Positions 1-6,982 of a stretch of 10,495 nt of DNA are shown here, one piece after another. The stretch covers positions 1 through 10,495 of the forward strand of contig PUOI01000252.1 of NCBI GenBank assembly GCA_003552765.1. Reading direction: 5' to 3'. The stretch's first letter is position 1; the number at the start of each line of letters is the position of its first letter. The notes beneath the pieces are model-generated. The model did not search any database. It was not told the DNA's origin and saw only the letters and a list, made by a program, of their open reading frames with translations. Source of the stretch: Candidatus Hydrogenedentota bacterium. GTDB lineage: Bacteria > Hydrogenedentota > Hydrogenedentia > Hydrogenedentales > SLHB01. The position numbers and the translations under genes are program-made.

Positions 1-2261
1 ATCGAGCCTCCAATGCGTTGCGCGCCGCGAATATCCGAGAGGTCTTCCCAAGGCTTGTCCTCAAGCAGTTCGTCCATGTCGAACTCCTTGCTGGCGAGGT
101 CCATCCACTCTTGCCCAATCACCCAGCGCGCCGCGCCGCCCGTGGCGATTAGGACGCCGCCGTCCCGCACCCATTCCTCGACTGCGCTGGCGCTGACGTT
201 GCCCGCGCTCCCCGCCAATATGAGGCGGTTGTAGCGTCTCAGATTGGAGGCGCTTACCCGCGAGGTATCCAACAACGTCACCGGCATCTCGAAGCGCTGA
301 TCCAGCAAATGCCAGACCTCGCCCGCAGCCGCGCGGTTGGCGCCCGAGCCCGTAACCAAGGCGGCCTCGGGCTTCTCAAGGATGCTCCCGAAGGTCCGGG
401 TCCCGAGGTCGGGGCCGTCGATGCTCATCACGGCGGGGACGGCGTACACCCGGACGTGATCCTGCGTTACTGCCTCGTCAATCAGGTCATGCACGGCCAC
501 GCCCGGCGCGAAATCGTGCGCGGAATGTTGGACCGGAATCATGATGGCGCCGCGCTCAAAGTCCGTGGGCTCGCCCGCGGCTTCCGTGCTGAAGGGCCGC
601 TGAATCACCCTGGTGTGCGCGCCCGCGTCTTGGAGGCGGTACAGGGCGCGCGGCGCGAAATAGCTGTCCCACCGCATGATGTAGGCATAGTCTGAACGGC
701 CACCCACCAACTCGCCGCCGTCGTGGATCACCTCATCAAGGCGCGCGCCGAGATGCGGCTCGGGGTCTTCCTCGAACGCCACCGTGTCGACGCCGAAGGC
801 CAGGGGCTTGGTCCAGGTGGAAACATCGTAAAACCGGTCATCCTCGAACTCGGTTTGCGTCTCCATCATCGCGCGAATCAACCGGAACTGCGGTTGCGCC
901 AGCGGGATAAGCACGGCCTCGCCCGGCTGGTATTCGCGGCCGCCGGCCTCCACCGGGGTTGCCAGTTCGTGCATCTCAATCCGGTGGCGCAGCATCATCT
1001 TCAGCATGGCCTGGGCGCGGTTGCGACGCTCGTCCAGCGGGACGACGTACGCCTTGACGGGATGCTCCTTGGCGAATCCCGGCACATCACGGAAGAACTG
1101 GTGTTGAAACCCGAGCAAATCTTTGCGCATTTCGAGCGCCGCCTCAAGGGTTGACAGCGACGTGGCGAACTGATTGCGAACCGTGTAGGAATACGTCAGG
1201 GCCCCATGGTGGTCCGTCTCGCGTTCGAGCGCGCGGGACGAGGCCTGCTCATACAGGATGCCGATCGCTCCGGTGATGTCGGGATAGGTGGAACCCTTGC
1301 CGCTGAAGAAATCGTCGAAGGTCTCGCGGGTGAAGAACAACTCACGCAGTTCGCCAAGTCCTTGCGACAGGTGATCCCGAGCAATTTGCTCCGTAAGCGC
1401 TTGATTGCGCGGCGGCGTATGCGGGTTGACGCGCTCCTCCACGCCGGGCTGGAAGAAGTAGGTGGATTCGGACCCCATCTCATGGAAATCGCCTAAGAGC
1501 TGCGGCCGCCACGCGTTCAGCAACTCTTGGCGGGCCTGCCCCTCGGGATGCTGAAGGGCCATGTAATCGCGATTCGGGTCGAACCAATAGTGGTTCGTCC
1601 GGCCGCCGGGCCATGGCTGGTTGTGCTCGCGGTTGGCGGGGTCCTTCACCGTGGCGGCGCTCCGGTTGGCGTTCACCCAACTGGTGAACCGGTGGTGGCC
1701 GTCGGGGTTCATCACGGGCTCGATGATCACCACGAGATTGTCCAGCATCGCCCCAAGCGGTCCCCCTTGGCCCGCGGCAAGGTGATACAGCAACAGCATG
1801 GCCGCCTCCACCCCGCTGGCCTCGTCGCCATGAACGGTGTAGCCCAAGTACACCACCGCAGGCTGCCCCGCCAAGGTCTCGGCATCTACCGAGTCCGGAT
1901 CGTCGCCAATGCGCTGGTTCGCCCGGCGAATGGTCTCGATCTGCTCATGGTTGGCGGGCGACGTGACCACGGCGTGAATCAGCGGGCGGCCCTGATACGA
2001 CTGGCCCTGTTCATGAACCGTGACGCGGTTGCTCGCTTCCGCCACTGCCTCGAAATACGCCACAATCTGGTGGGGTTCGGTGTGGCGTTCGCCAATGACG
2101 TGCCCCAACACCTCCTCTGGCGCCGGCACATCGTCATGGACGTAATGCACGCCCGTGTCGGGTAACGGAAGCTCCTCCGCGAGGCGGATCTCGCCAGAAC
2201 TCGGGAGGCTGAAGGTAAGAAGAATCGCACTCAGGCATGCCGCGATAAAGAAGCGCTTCAT
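1..2261 (-). CDS. Exported M14-family zinc metallopeptidase (C-terminus beyond window)
   Basis: The frame runs without a stop from ATG at 2261 to the window edge, giving 753 codons. Residues 1-23 (MKRFFIAACLSAILLTFSLP, then SSG) look like a Sec signal peptide, so the enzyme acts in the periplasm or outside. The M14 (carboxypeptidase A-like) zinc site is complete: H144 and E147 in TVHGDEASG, and H260 in GDFHEMGSES. DPNRD supplies the substrate-binding Asn230-Arg231 pair, and E338 in GILYEQASSR is the likely catalytic Glu. After the catalytic part, from about residue 633 (ALVTGSGANRAAAGEVWHLL) to about 720 (GGVLIATGGAA), the sequence resembles a class I glutamine-amidotransferase-like fold without an obvious catalytic Cys, so it may only bind. 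GAAGGGG precedes the start by about 8 bases. The family removes C-terminal residues or cleaves peptides; the substrate cannot be told here. The gene lies 389 bases below lnt and is probably transcribed separately. Confidence 0.9.
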   Translation of the reverse strand, partial: MKRFFIAACLSAILLTFSLPSSGEIRLAEELPLPDTGVHYVHDDVPAPEEVLGHVIGERHTEPHQIVAYFEAVAEASNRVTVHEQGQSYQGRPLIHAVVTSPANHEQIETIRRANQRIGDDPDSVDAETLAGQPAVVYLGYTVHGDEASGVEAAMLLLYHLAAGQGGPLGAMLDNLVVIIEPVMNPDGHHRFTSWVNANRSAATVKDPANREHNQPWPGGRTNHYWFDPNRDYMALQHPEGQARQELLNAWRPQLLGDFHEMGSESTYFFQPGVEERVNPHTPPRNQALTEQIARDHLSQGLGELRELFFTRETFDDFFSGKGSTYPDITGAIGILYEQASSRALERETDHHGALTYSYTVRNQFATSLSTLEAALEMRKDLLGFQHQFFRDVPGFAKEHPVKAYVVPLDERRNRAQAMLKMMLRHRIEMHELATPVEAGGREYQPGEAVLIPLAQPQFRLIRAMMETQTEFEDDRFYDVSTWTKPLAFGVDTVAFEEDPEPHLGARLDEVIHDGGELVGGRSDYAYIMRWDSYFAPRALYRLQDAGAHTRVIQRPFSTEAAGEPTDFERGAIMIPVQHSAHDFAPGVAVHDLIDEAVTQDHVRVYAVPAVMSIDGPDLGTRTFGSILEKPEAALVTGSGANRAAAGEVWHLLDQRFEMPVTLLDTSRVSASNLRRYNRLILAGSAGNVSASAVEEWVRDGGVLIATGGAARWVIGQEWMDLASKEFDMDELLEDKPWEDLSDIRGAQRIGGS

Positions 2262-2523
2262 CGTAAGGATCCCCTTCGTAAGGCCGTCTTGGCCGCCCTT
2301 GCCAATGGTTGCGGAACGCCAACGCCCCGGGATTCATGGGACCATGCCGCCCCCGCATCGGCCAACCCCATCGCCCACGCGCCGTGAGATGCTGCGCGCC
2401 GCTCTCCATCTCCATGGAGACCCGATTGTTCTAGCCAACAACGCGCACCAATGTCAAACTTCTCCGCCCGCCTCGCAAGAGGCCACATCCCGCTTGCGAT
2501 GGATGCTCGGGGAGGTGCGCCTA

Positions 2524-2545
2524 TTCCCCCCTGCCGAAGGGGGAA
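2524..2545. repeat. Inverted repeat, 7-bp arms
   Basis: The arms ttccccc (2524-2530) and gggggaa (2539-2545) are perfect complements around an 8-base loop. In RNA from either strand this would form a GC-rich hairpin. It lies about 105 bases downstream of the lnt stop codon, so it could help end or stabilise the lnt transcript, but no T-run follows it. Confidence 0.45.
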
Positions 2546-2596
2546 CAGTGGCGCCGCGTTCCAGGCGGCAATCCATATGCCGGCAAGATGCCAGCG

Positions 2597-2616
2597 GTAC
2601 GAGGGATCCCCCGTAC
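2597..2616. repeat. Near-perfect palindrome in the lnt 3' flank
   Basis: The arms gtacgaggg (2597-2605) and cccccgtac (2608-2616) pair at 8 of 9 positions around the two-base centre AT. It begins 34 bases downstream of the lnt stop codon on the transcribed minus strand. An adjoining smaller hairpin, ggca-aga-tgcc, lies at 2583-2593. They may be transcript-end structures or copies of a dispersed intergenic palindrome family; one window cannot tell these apart. Confidence 0.45.
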
Positions 2617-2650
2617 GAAGGGTGCGAGTGGGATGGCCGAACCTTCACCT

Positions 2651-4336
2651 CTACTCGCCCAAGGACCGCCAAGCTCCGCCGCGAGGCAATTCGCTGGGAT
2701 CCGGCGAGGGCCGGCTTCCGCGGACAAGCGCCCAAACGGCGGTCAAAAGCAGGAGGATCCCAGCCACATAGGGAAAGAGTGGCGGACCGTAATCCAGCAC
2801 TCGTTCCCCGGCTTCCGCCACGGGGAGCACGCCGCCTATGCGTCTGTCTTGGGTTGCGCCCGGAGTAGGCGCCTCAAAGGGGACGGCTTCCTCAATGCGC
2901 GGGAGGCCTTGTCCGGTCTCGACCGGGCCCGCGCGGAAGTACTGTTGAGCAAGATGGAAGCGGCCGTAGGGGTCAAAGACGCCCGTGATGCCCGTGTTGC
3001 CTACATGAACAAGCGGCAGACGCGTCTCGACGGCCCGTAAGCGGGCAATGTCCAGTTCCTGTTCGAGGGCCGCGCTCGCGCCAAACCAGCCCAGGTTGGT
3101 GATGACCACTAGAAAATCGGCGCCGTCATTGCGAAGCTTCTCGGCCATAGGCGCGAAGAGGACTTCAAAGCATATGAGAGGGCCGAAGGTCCGTCCGCTT
3201 GCTTCCATAACCTTCAGTTCCTCGCCGGGATGGAGTTCTCCAATGGCAGGCACAATCTGGTCCACGAAGGGGAGATAATCTCCGAGCGGCACGTATTCGC
3301 CAAACGGCGTCAGGTGGACCTTGTCGTAGACGGCCTTCGGATATCCCTCCGCGTCGAGCAAATGGCTTGAATTGTACCAATGACCCGTGGCGGGATCCCG
3401 CCGTTGCGCGCCGGTGAACACAGGCGCGCCGATATCCTCGGCGAATTCTTGCAGAATCCGTCCAATGCCGGGTTCGAAGCTGATACGAAGCTCTTCTTCC
3501 TCGTCCCGGAGGATGAACGGCGGCATGATCAGCGCCTCGGGCCATACGAAAAGGTCCGGGGAGGTGTCCGCCGCCAAGGCCCGGCTGGCGTCGGCAGTGA
3601 TTTCGACCATCGCTTCGTAGAATTGGGCGTCCCACTTCATTTGCTGGGAGAAATTGGGCTGAACCATGGCTGCTTGGAACGGTTCTTCTCCATAGCGGGC
3701 CTCATCCAGCCACATGTATCCCACGACATGGGCCGCCACAATGAGCCCTATACTTCCCGCCGTCAGCCAAACCTTCCGCCGGGCTTCCCGCGCGGCCCAG
3801 GCCGCGGCGAGCCCGGCGTTCGCGGCGGCAATCCCGAACGCGATGAGCGTTCCCCCGCCGAGCGCCGCCCACTGCAACACGGCTAGATTCGGCCCTTGGC
3901 TATAGGCGGCCGCGCTCCAGCCGAAGCCGGTGAACAGGGTCGCTTGTAGCTTTTCCATCACGGCCCAGAGGGCGGGAAACGCAACAAAGACCGCCACGCC
4001 AACGGGGAGCCGCGGTTGGAGCCACCCCCACGCGGCGCCCGCGGCGGCCCAATACAGCGCCATGACGAGCGAGAGAAGCACATATCCTAGAAGCGCCGCG
4101 CCCCCGGCCCAATAGACATTGGTTACGAGCCAATGAAGCAGAATCAGGTGAAACACGAGACCGGCCAAACAGAAGCGTCCGGCCGCAGCCGTCACGCTAG
4201 TGCGCCACGTGTTTGCTAGAAGGGGAACCAGCGCGGCCCAGGCCAGCCAAAACAGGCTGAAACGGGGAAACGCCAGGGCGAGCAGCACGCCCGTGGACAC
4301 GGCGGGACCGTAAGCGCGGAGTAGGGCGGGGATCAT
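2651..4336 (-). CDS. lnt: Apolipoprotein N-acyltransferase Lnt
   Basis: Lnt transfers an acyl chain from a membrane phospholipid to the N-terminal diacylglyceryl-cysteine of lipoproteins, the last maturation step in the inner membrane before Lol export. The 561-residue protein starts with hydrophobic segments (about residues 12-205), continues as a nitrilase (CN hydrolase) domain (about 218-470), and ends with one more membrane segment (about 518-538), which is the Lnt layout. The catalytic triad is visible: E267 in VWPEAL, K339 in YDKVHLTPFGEYVP and C389 in PLICFEV; E. coli Lnt uses E267, K335 and C387. Length is near the usual 510-550. ATG at 4336 was chosen because the protein begins directly with the expected MIPALLRAYG and hydrophobic run. 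A second in-frame ATG at 4354 has no better ribosome site, and upstream extension to 4522 would add residues unlike Lnt and cross a strong hairpin. The first secretin stop lies 229 bases upstream. Confidence 0.97.
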   Translation of the reverse strand: MIPALLRAYGPAVSTGVLLALAFPRFSLFWLAWAALVPLLANTWRTSVTAAAGRFCLAGLVFHLILLHWLVTNVYWAGGAALLGYVLLSLVMALYWAAAGAAWGWLQPRLPVGVAVFVAFPALWAVMEKLQATLFTGFGWSAAAYSQGPNLAVLQWAALGGGTLIAFGIAAANAGLAAAWAAREARRKVWLTAGSIGLIVAAHVVGYMWLDEARYGEEPFQAAMVQPNFSQQMKWDAQFYEAMVEITADASRALAADTSPDLFVWPEALIMPPFILRDEEEELRISFEPGIGRILQEFAEDIGAPVFTGAQRRDPATGHWYNSSHLLDAEGYPKAVYDKVHLTPFGEYVPLGDYLPFVDQIVPAIGELHPGEELKVMEASGRTFGPLICFEVLFAPMAEKLRNDGADFLVVITNLGWFGASAALEQELDIARLRAVETRLPLVHVGNTGITGVFDPYGRFHLAQQYFRAGPVETGQGLPRIEEAVPFEAPTPGATQDRRIGGVLPVAEAGERVLDYGPPLFPYVAGILLLLTAVWALVRGSRPSPDPSELPRGGAWRSLGE

Positions 4337-4424
4337 AGTGCAATCTTTTTCCATTAGGTGGTGCAATTCAACCCCCCAAATCGGCGTCAGACTGGCGGAA
4401 CTGGTCACATGAACTTGGGGCGTT

Positions 4425-4447
4425 TTCCGCTGCGTGACACAGCGGAA
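4425..4447. repeat. Inverted repeat, 8-bp arms, upstream of lnt
   Basis: The arms ttccgctg (4425-4432) and cagcggaa (4440-4447) are perfect complements around a 7-base loop. It lies about 90 bases upstream of the lnt start codon and 30 bases below the larger hairpin at 4478-4517. It could be part of the lnt leader or an operator. On the minus strand it is followed by A residues rather than T residues, so it does not look like a terminator. Confidence 0.4.
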
Positions 4448-4477
4448 TGCACGAACGATTCTTGGGGCTCTCTCCAA

Positions 4478-4517
4478 GACGCACGCGCCGGTTGAAAGGG
4501 CAACCGGCGCGTGCGTC
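4478..4517 (-). terminator. Perfect 17-bp hairpin after the last secretin gene (probable transcript end)
   Basis: The arms 4478-4494 and 4501-4517 are perfect 17-base complements (gacgcacgcgccggttg and its complement) enclosing the six-base loop aaaggg. The hairpin begins 48 bases downstream of the stop codon at 4566 and sits 141 bases above the lnt start. Such a long GC-rich stem in a gene gap normally marks a transcript end. On the minus strand only TT follows the stem before GGAG, so it lacks the U-tract of a classical intrinsic terminator. It might block exonucleases or act in partial attenuation between the secretin genes and lnt. Confidence 0.55.
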
Positions 4518-4565
4518 CACAAAAGTTAATGAGCATCACCTCAAGCAAGAGGCTACGGAATGGGC

Positions 4566-5627
4566 TTACTGCTGTTGTAACATGCGTTTCTCTTGATCGA
4601 TTCTGTCCATGTACCGCCAACGCTCTTCTTGCCAGAACCGGAGCGCACTTTCCGCTGGGGGATCCATGTCCCGCAGATCGACGATAGTGGGCGACACGAA
4701 CATCAGGAGGTGCGTGCTTTCCGCCTCGGCCTCCCGGCCGCGGAACGGTATTCCCAGCAGCGGCACACGGCCCACGACCGGAACCCGGCGCTCTGTCTCG
4801 CGCATGATACGATTGGACAGCCCGCCAATGACCAGGGTCTGGTTGTTGGGGACTACCACTTCCCCGGTCTGCGAACGCTCGGAGAAGATCGGCAAGTCGA
4901 TTCCACGCACGTTGTCGAAGCGTTCCAGCTCGCTGACCGCCAGTTGATCAATATTAATCTGGACTTGTTCGTCGCTAAGGATCATGGGCTGCAGCCGCAA
5001 GTCGACGCCGATATTCTCCCATTGCACGTTCATGATGGGCTGGCCCCCATCATACTCCACGGACTGGAACGGCACCTCGCCTCCGGCGTGGATGTTGGCG
5101 TGCCCTTGGTTCTCGACAATCAGCTCAGGCTTGGAGATAAGGTCTACGTCCTGTCTCCGTTCAACAGAGCGGAAAACGCCCTCAAGGGTACCCCGGCCCG
5201 CCTCGATCACACTAAAGGTCAGGCCCGCCCCGCGTTGGGTCTGTACGCCGTCTTGCAAACCGCCTTCGAGGTCCGGCCGCATGGGCGTCCGTTCGCCCGG
5301 AGCGGGCAACGTCACACGATGATCGGGATCTTCGGGATCGAACGTGTGCGTTCCTATGCGTTCAACGCTGCCCGTTTGCTCCTCGCCATCAATGTAGCGC
5401 CGGTAATCAAGGTTGGCGCCTAGTTCGCGTAGTCCGTCCTCGGTTGTCTCGCTAATCCAAACCTGAATCTGAACTTGACGAATGTCCACCGGATCCGCAT
5501 CAGCCGGCGGCTGTTCGTCCGCGCCCTCCTCATCGCCGCCATTGCCTTCCTCGGCGGCTACTGGCGCCGCTGCAAGAAACAGGCACAAAACAACAGTCAA
5601 GCTTTGGGCAAATGCGCTTTTAAACAT
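4566..5627 (-). CDS. Short secretin-domain protein A (tandem paralog)
   Basis: The 353-residue exported protein has a signal peptide (about residues 1-25, ending APVAA), an acidic Gly/Pro-rich linker (26-46), and then a secretin domain of the GspD/PilQ superfamily. The segment QVQIQVWISETTEDGLRELG (51-70) matches the strand-helix that normally leads into the secretin barrel. Later hallmarks are DLISKPELIVENQGHANIHA (162-181) with EVPF, QTLVIGGLSNR (263-273) and VPVVGRVPLLGIPFRG (282-297), then THLLMFVSPTIV. The ring-forming N0-N3 modules of ordinary secretins (usually 500-750 residues) are absent. The last 28 residues (ESALRFWQEERWRYM and on) look helical and could act like a pilotin-binding S domain. 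ATG at 5627 follows AAAGGAT; an upstream TTG start at 5669 would spoil the signal peptide. It is the last gene of the secretin block and about four-fifths identical to its neighbour over the mature domain. Which machine it serves is unknown. Confidence 0.85.
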   Translation of the reverse strand: MFKSAFAQSLTVVLCLFLAAAPVAAEEGNGGDEEGADEQPPADADPVDIRQVQIQVWISETTEDGLRELGANLDYRRYIDGEEQTGSVERIGTHTFDPEDPDHRVTLPAPGERTPMRPDLEGGLQDGVQTQRGAGLTFSVIEAGRGTLEGVFRSVERRQDVDLISKPELIVENQGHANIHAGGEVPFQSVEYDGGQPIMNVQWENIGVDLRLQPMILSDEQVQINIDQLAVSELERFDNVRGIDLPIFSERSQTGEVVVPNNQTLVIGGLSNRIMRETERRVPVVGRVPLLGIPFRGREAEAESTHLLMFVSPTIVDLRDMDPPAESALRFWQEERWRYMDRIDQEKRMLQQQ

Positions 5628-5685
5628 ACGTAACGCTATCCTTTTCCGGGCCGTGTGCCTTCGCGTCAAACGGAACGCTAACGCT
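5628..5685. repeat. Repeated AACGCT/AGCGTT hexamer in the leader of secretin gene A
   Basis: The hexamer aacgct occurs in direct tandem at 5674-5679 and 5680-5685 and again at 5632-5637, next to the ribosome site of gene A. Three copies in 54 bases could be binding half-sites, but the motif is short and may be chance. Confidence 0.25.
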
Positions 5686-5781
5686 TACATCGTCTTCCGT
5701 TTCATCGAAGCCAGACCATACTGCTCGCTCGGAACAGGTTCTTATCGGATGCCGGCGTACATGCGCCCCCCGAACACCGGG

Positions 5782-5795
5782 CAGGCGGATGCCTG
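5782..5795. repeat. Small hairpin just after the stop of secretin gene B
   Basis: The arms caggc (5782-5786) and gcctg (5791-5795) are perfect complements around a GGAT loop, 10 bases below the stop codon of gene B. It is too short and lacks a T-run for a terminator, but it could shape the processing of a B-A transcript. Confidence 0.3.
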
Positions 5796-5805
5796 TTGCG
5801 GCTGT

Positions 5806-6888
5806 CTATTGCTCCAGCATGCGTATTTCCTGATCGATGCGGTCCATGTGACGCCACCGCTCTTCCCGCCAGAAACTGAGCGCACTCTCGGCTTCCGGCC
5901 GGAGATCGCGCAGGTCGACGATGGTTGGGCATACGAACATCAGCAAGTGGGTGCTTTCCGCCTCGGCCTCCCGGCCACGGAAAGGAATGCCCAACAAGGG
6001 CACGCGCCCCACCACGGGGACCCGGCGTTCGGTTTGCCGCATGACCCGGTTGGAAAGTCCGCCGATAACCAAGGTTTGTGCGTTAGGCACAACCACTTGC
6101 CCGCTCTGCGAGCGCTCCGAGAACACCGGGAGATCCACCCCGCGGATGTTGTCGATGCGCACCACATCACTGACCCGAAGCCGCTCAATGTTCACCTGAA
6201 CCATGCCGTTGGGAAGGATTATGGGCTGCAGCACCAGGTCCACGCCGATGTTTTCCCACTGGACGTTCATCACGGGTTCGGCGCGGTGATACTCGATGCC
6301 TTGGAAAGGCACTTCGCCGCCCGCGTGAATGGTGGCCTGGCCTTGATCCACCACGAGCAATTCGGGCTTCGAGATAAGGTCGATATCCGTTCTGCGCTCA
6401 AGGGAGCGGAACACGCCCTCCAGCGTTCCCCGGCCCGCCTCAATGATGCTAAACGTCATCCCGGCGCCGCGCTGGGTCTGTACGCCGTCGGCCAGGCTTC
6501 CCTCAAGGTCGGGCCGCAACGGCGTCCTCCGGCCTGGCGCGGGGAGCGTCACCCGCTGTTCGGGATTGAGGGGATCAAACGTTTGCGTTCCGACGCGTTC
6601 CAGGCTTCCCGTCTGTTCCACATCGTTGATGTACCGGCGATAATCCAGGTTGGCGCCTAATTCGCGCAACCCATCTTCCGTGGTTTCGCTGATCCAGACC
6701 TGGATCTGAACTTGATCGATGTTTACGGGGCCGGGCTCGCGTTCCGGGGCGGGCGCTTCCTCTTGGGCCTCAGGCGCTTCTTCGCCGGCTTCGGCTTCCC
6801 CGGCCTCTTCCTCGGCCCAAACATCCGTGGGACCGCCCAGCAGGAGAATCAGCACCAGCCCGAAGACCAACAAACGGATCATGGACAC
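5806..6888 (-). CDS. Short secretin-domain protein B (tandem paralog)
   Basis: This is a 360-residue paralog of the next gene down, with the same plan: a signal peptide (about 1-25, ending TDVWA), a Glu/Ala/Pro-rich acidic linker (26-54), the secretin lead-in QVQIQVWISETTEDGLRELG (59-78), core motifs DLISKPELLVVDQGQATIHA and GGEVPF, QTLVIGGLSNR (271-281) and VPVVGRVPLLGIPFRG (290-305), then THLLMFVCPTIV. The C-terminal helix ESALSFWREERWRHM is also kept. It has no N0-N3 domains. The signal peptide and linker differ fully from paralog A while the mature domain is nearly the same, so selection acts on the barrel region. GTG at 6888 was chosen because GGAGG lies nine bases before it; the in-frame ATG at 6882 would be 15 bases from that site. 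A 94-base gap separates it from the gene above and 178 bases from the gene below. An outer-membrane location is inferred. Confidence 0.85.
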   Translation of the reverse strand: MSMIRLLVFGLVLILLLGGPTDVWAEEEAGEAEAGEEAPEAQEEAPAPEREPGPVNIDQVQIQVWISETTEDGLRELGANLDYRRYINDVEQTGSLERVGTQTFDPLNPEQRVTLPAPGRRTPLRPDLEGSLADGVQTQRGAGMTFSIIEAGRGTLEGVFRSLERRTDIDLISKPELLVVDQGQATIHAGGEVPFQGIEYHRAEPVMNVQWENIGVDLVLQPIILPNGMVQVNIERLRVSDVVRIDNIRGVDLPVFSERSQSGQVVVPNAQTLVIGGLSNRVMRQTERRVPVVGRVPLLGIPFRGREAEAESTHLLMFVCPTIVDLRDLRPEAESALSFWREERWRHMDRIDQEIRMLEQ

Positions 6889-6982
6889 GTTCCATTACCT
6901 CCACCCGCCCGCGCGAGAGCGTCACTTCTCCCGGCGCCATACAGCGGACATGTATAATCCTCTACCAAGGATTGCTTCGCCC

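Larger units (their letters stand above)
2262..2650. other. Palindrome-rich intergenic region between lnt and the M14 peptidase gene
   Basis: This 389-base stretch has no convincing gene. Short open frames exist on both strands, but they overlap one another, lack good ribosome sites and have no recognisable domains. It holds several short inverted repeats (about 2281-2295, 2524-2545, 2583-2593 and 2597-2616). No U-tract follows any of them on the minus strand, so none is a textbook intrinsic terminator. The peptidase gene's promoter should lie in the part nearest 2261, but no clear -35/-10 pair was seen. Confidence 0.6.

Noticed and set aside
1527..2165. Plus-strand open frame of about 212 codons
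   Set aside because: It is antisense to the M14 catalytic domain, whose zinc ligands are all in phase in the minus-strand frame.
2454..2735. Small open frames on both strands in the lnt-peptidase gap
   Set aside because: They overlap each other and the end of lnt, cross palindromes, and have no recognisable domain or ribosome site.
4337..4522. Upstream extension of lnt by 62 residues
   Set aside because: The extra residues are unlike Lnt N-termini and the extension would start just inside a perfect 17-bp hairpin; ATG at 4336 gives a normal Lnt.
5482..6660. Plus-strand open frame of about 390 codons across the A-B gap
   Set aside because: It is antisense to both secretin paralogs, and its two halves resemble each other only because the underlying genes are duplicates. 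It has no ribosome site or domain.
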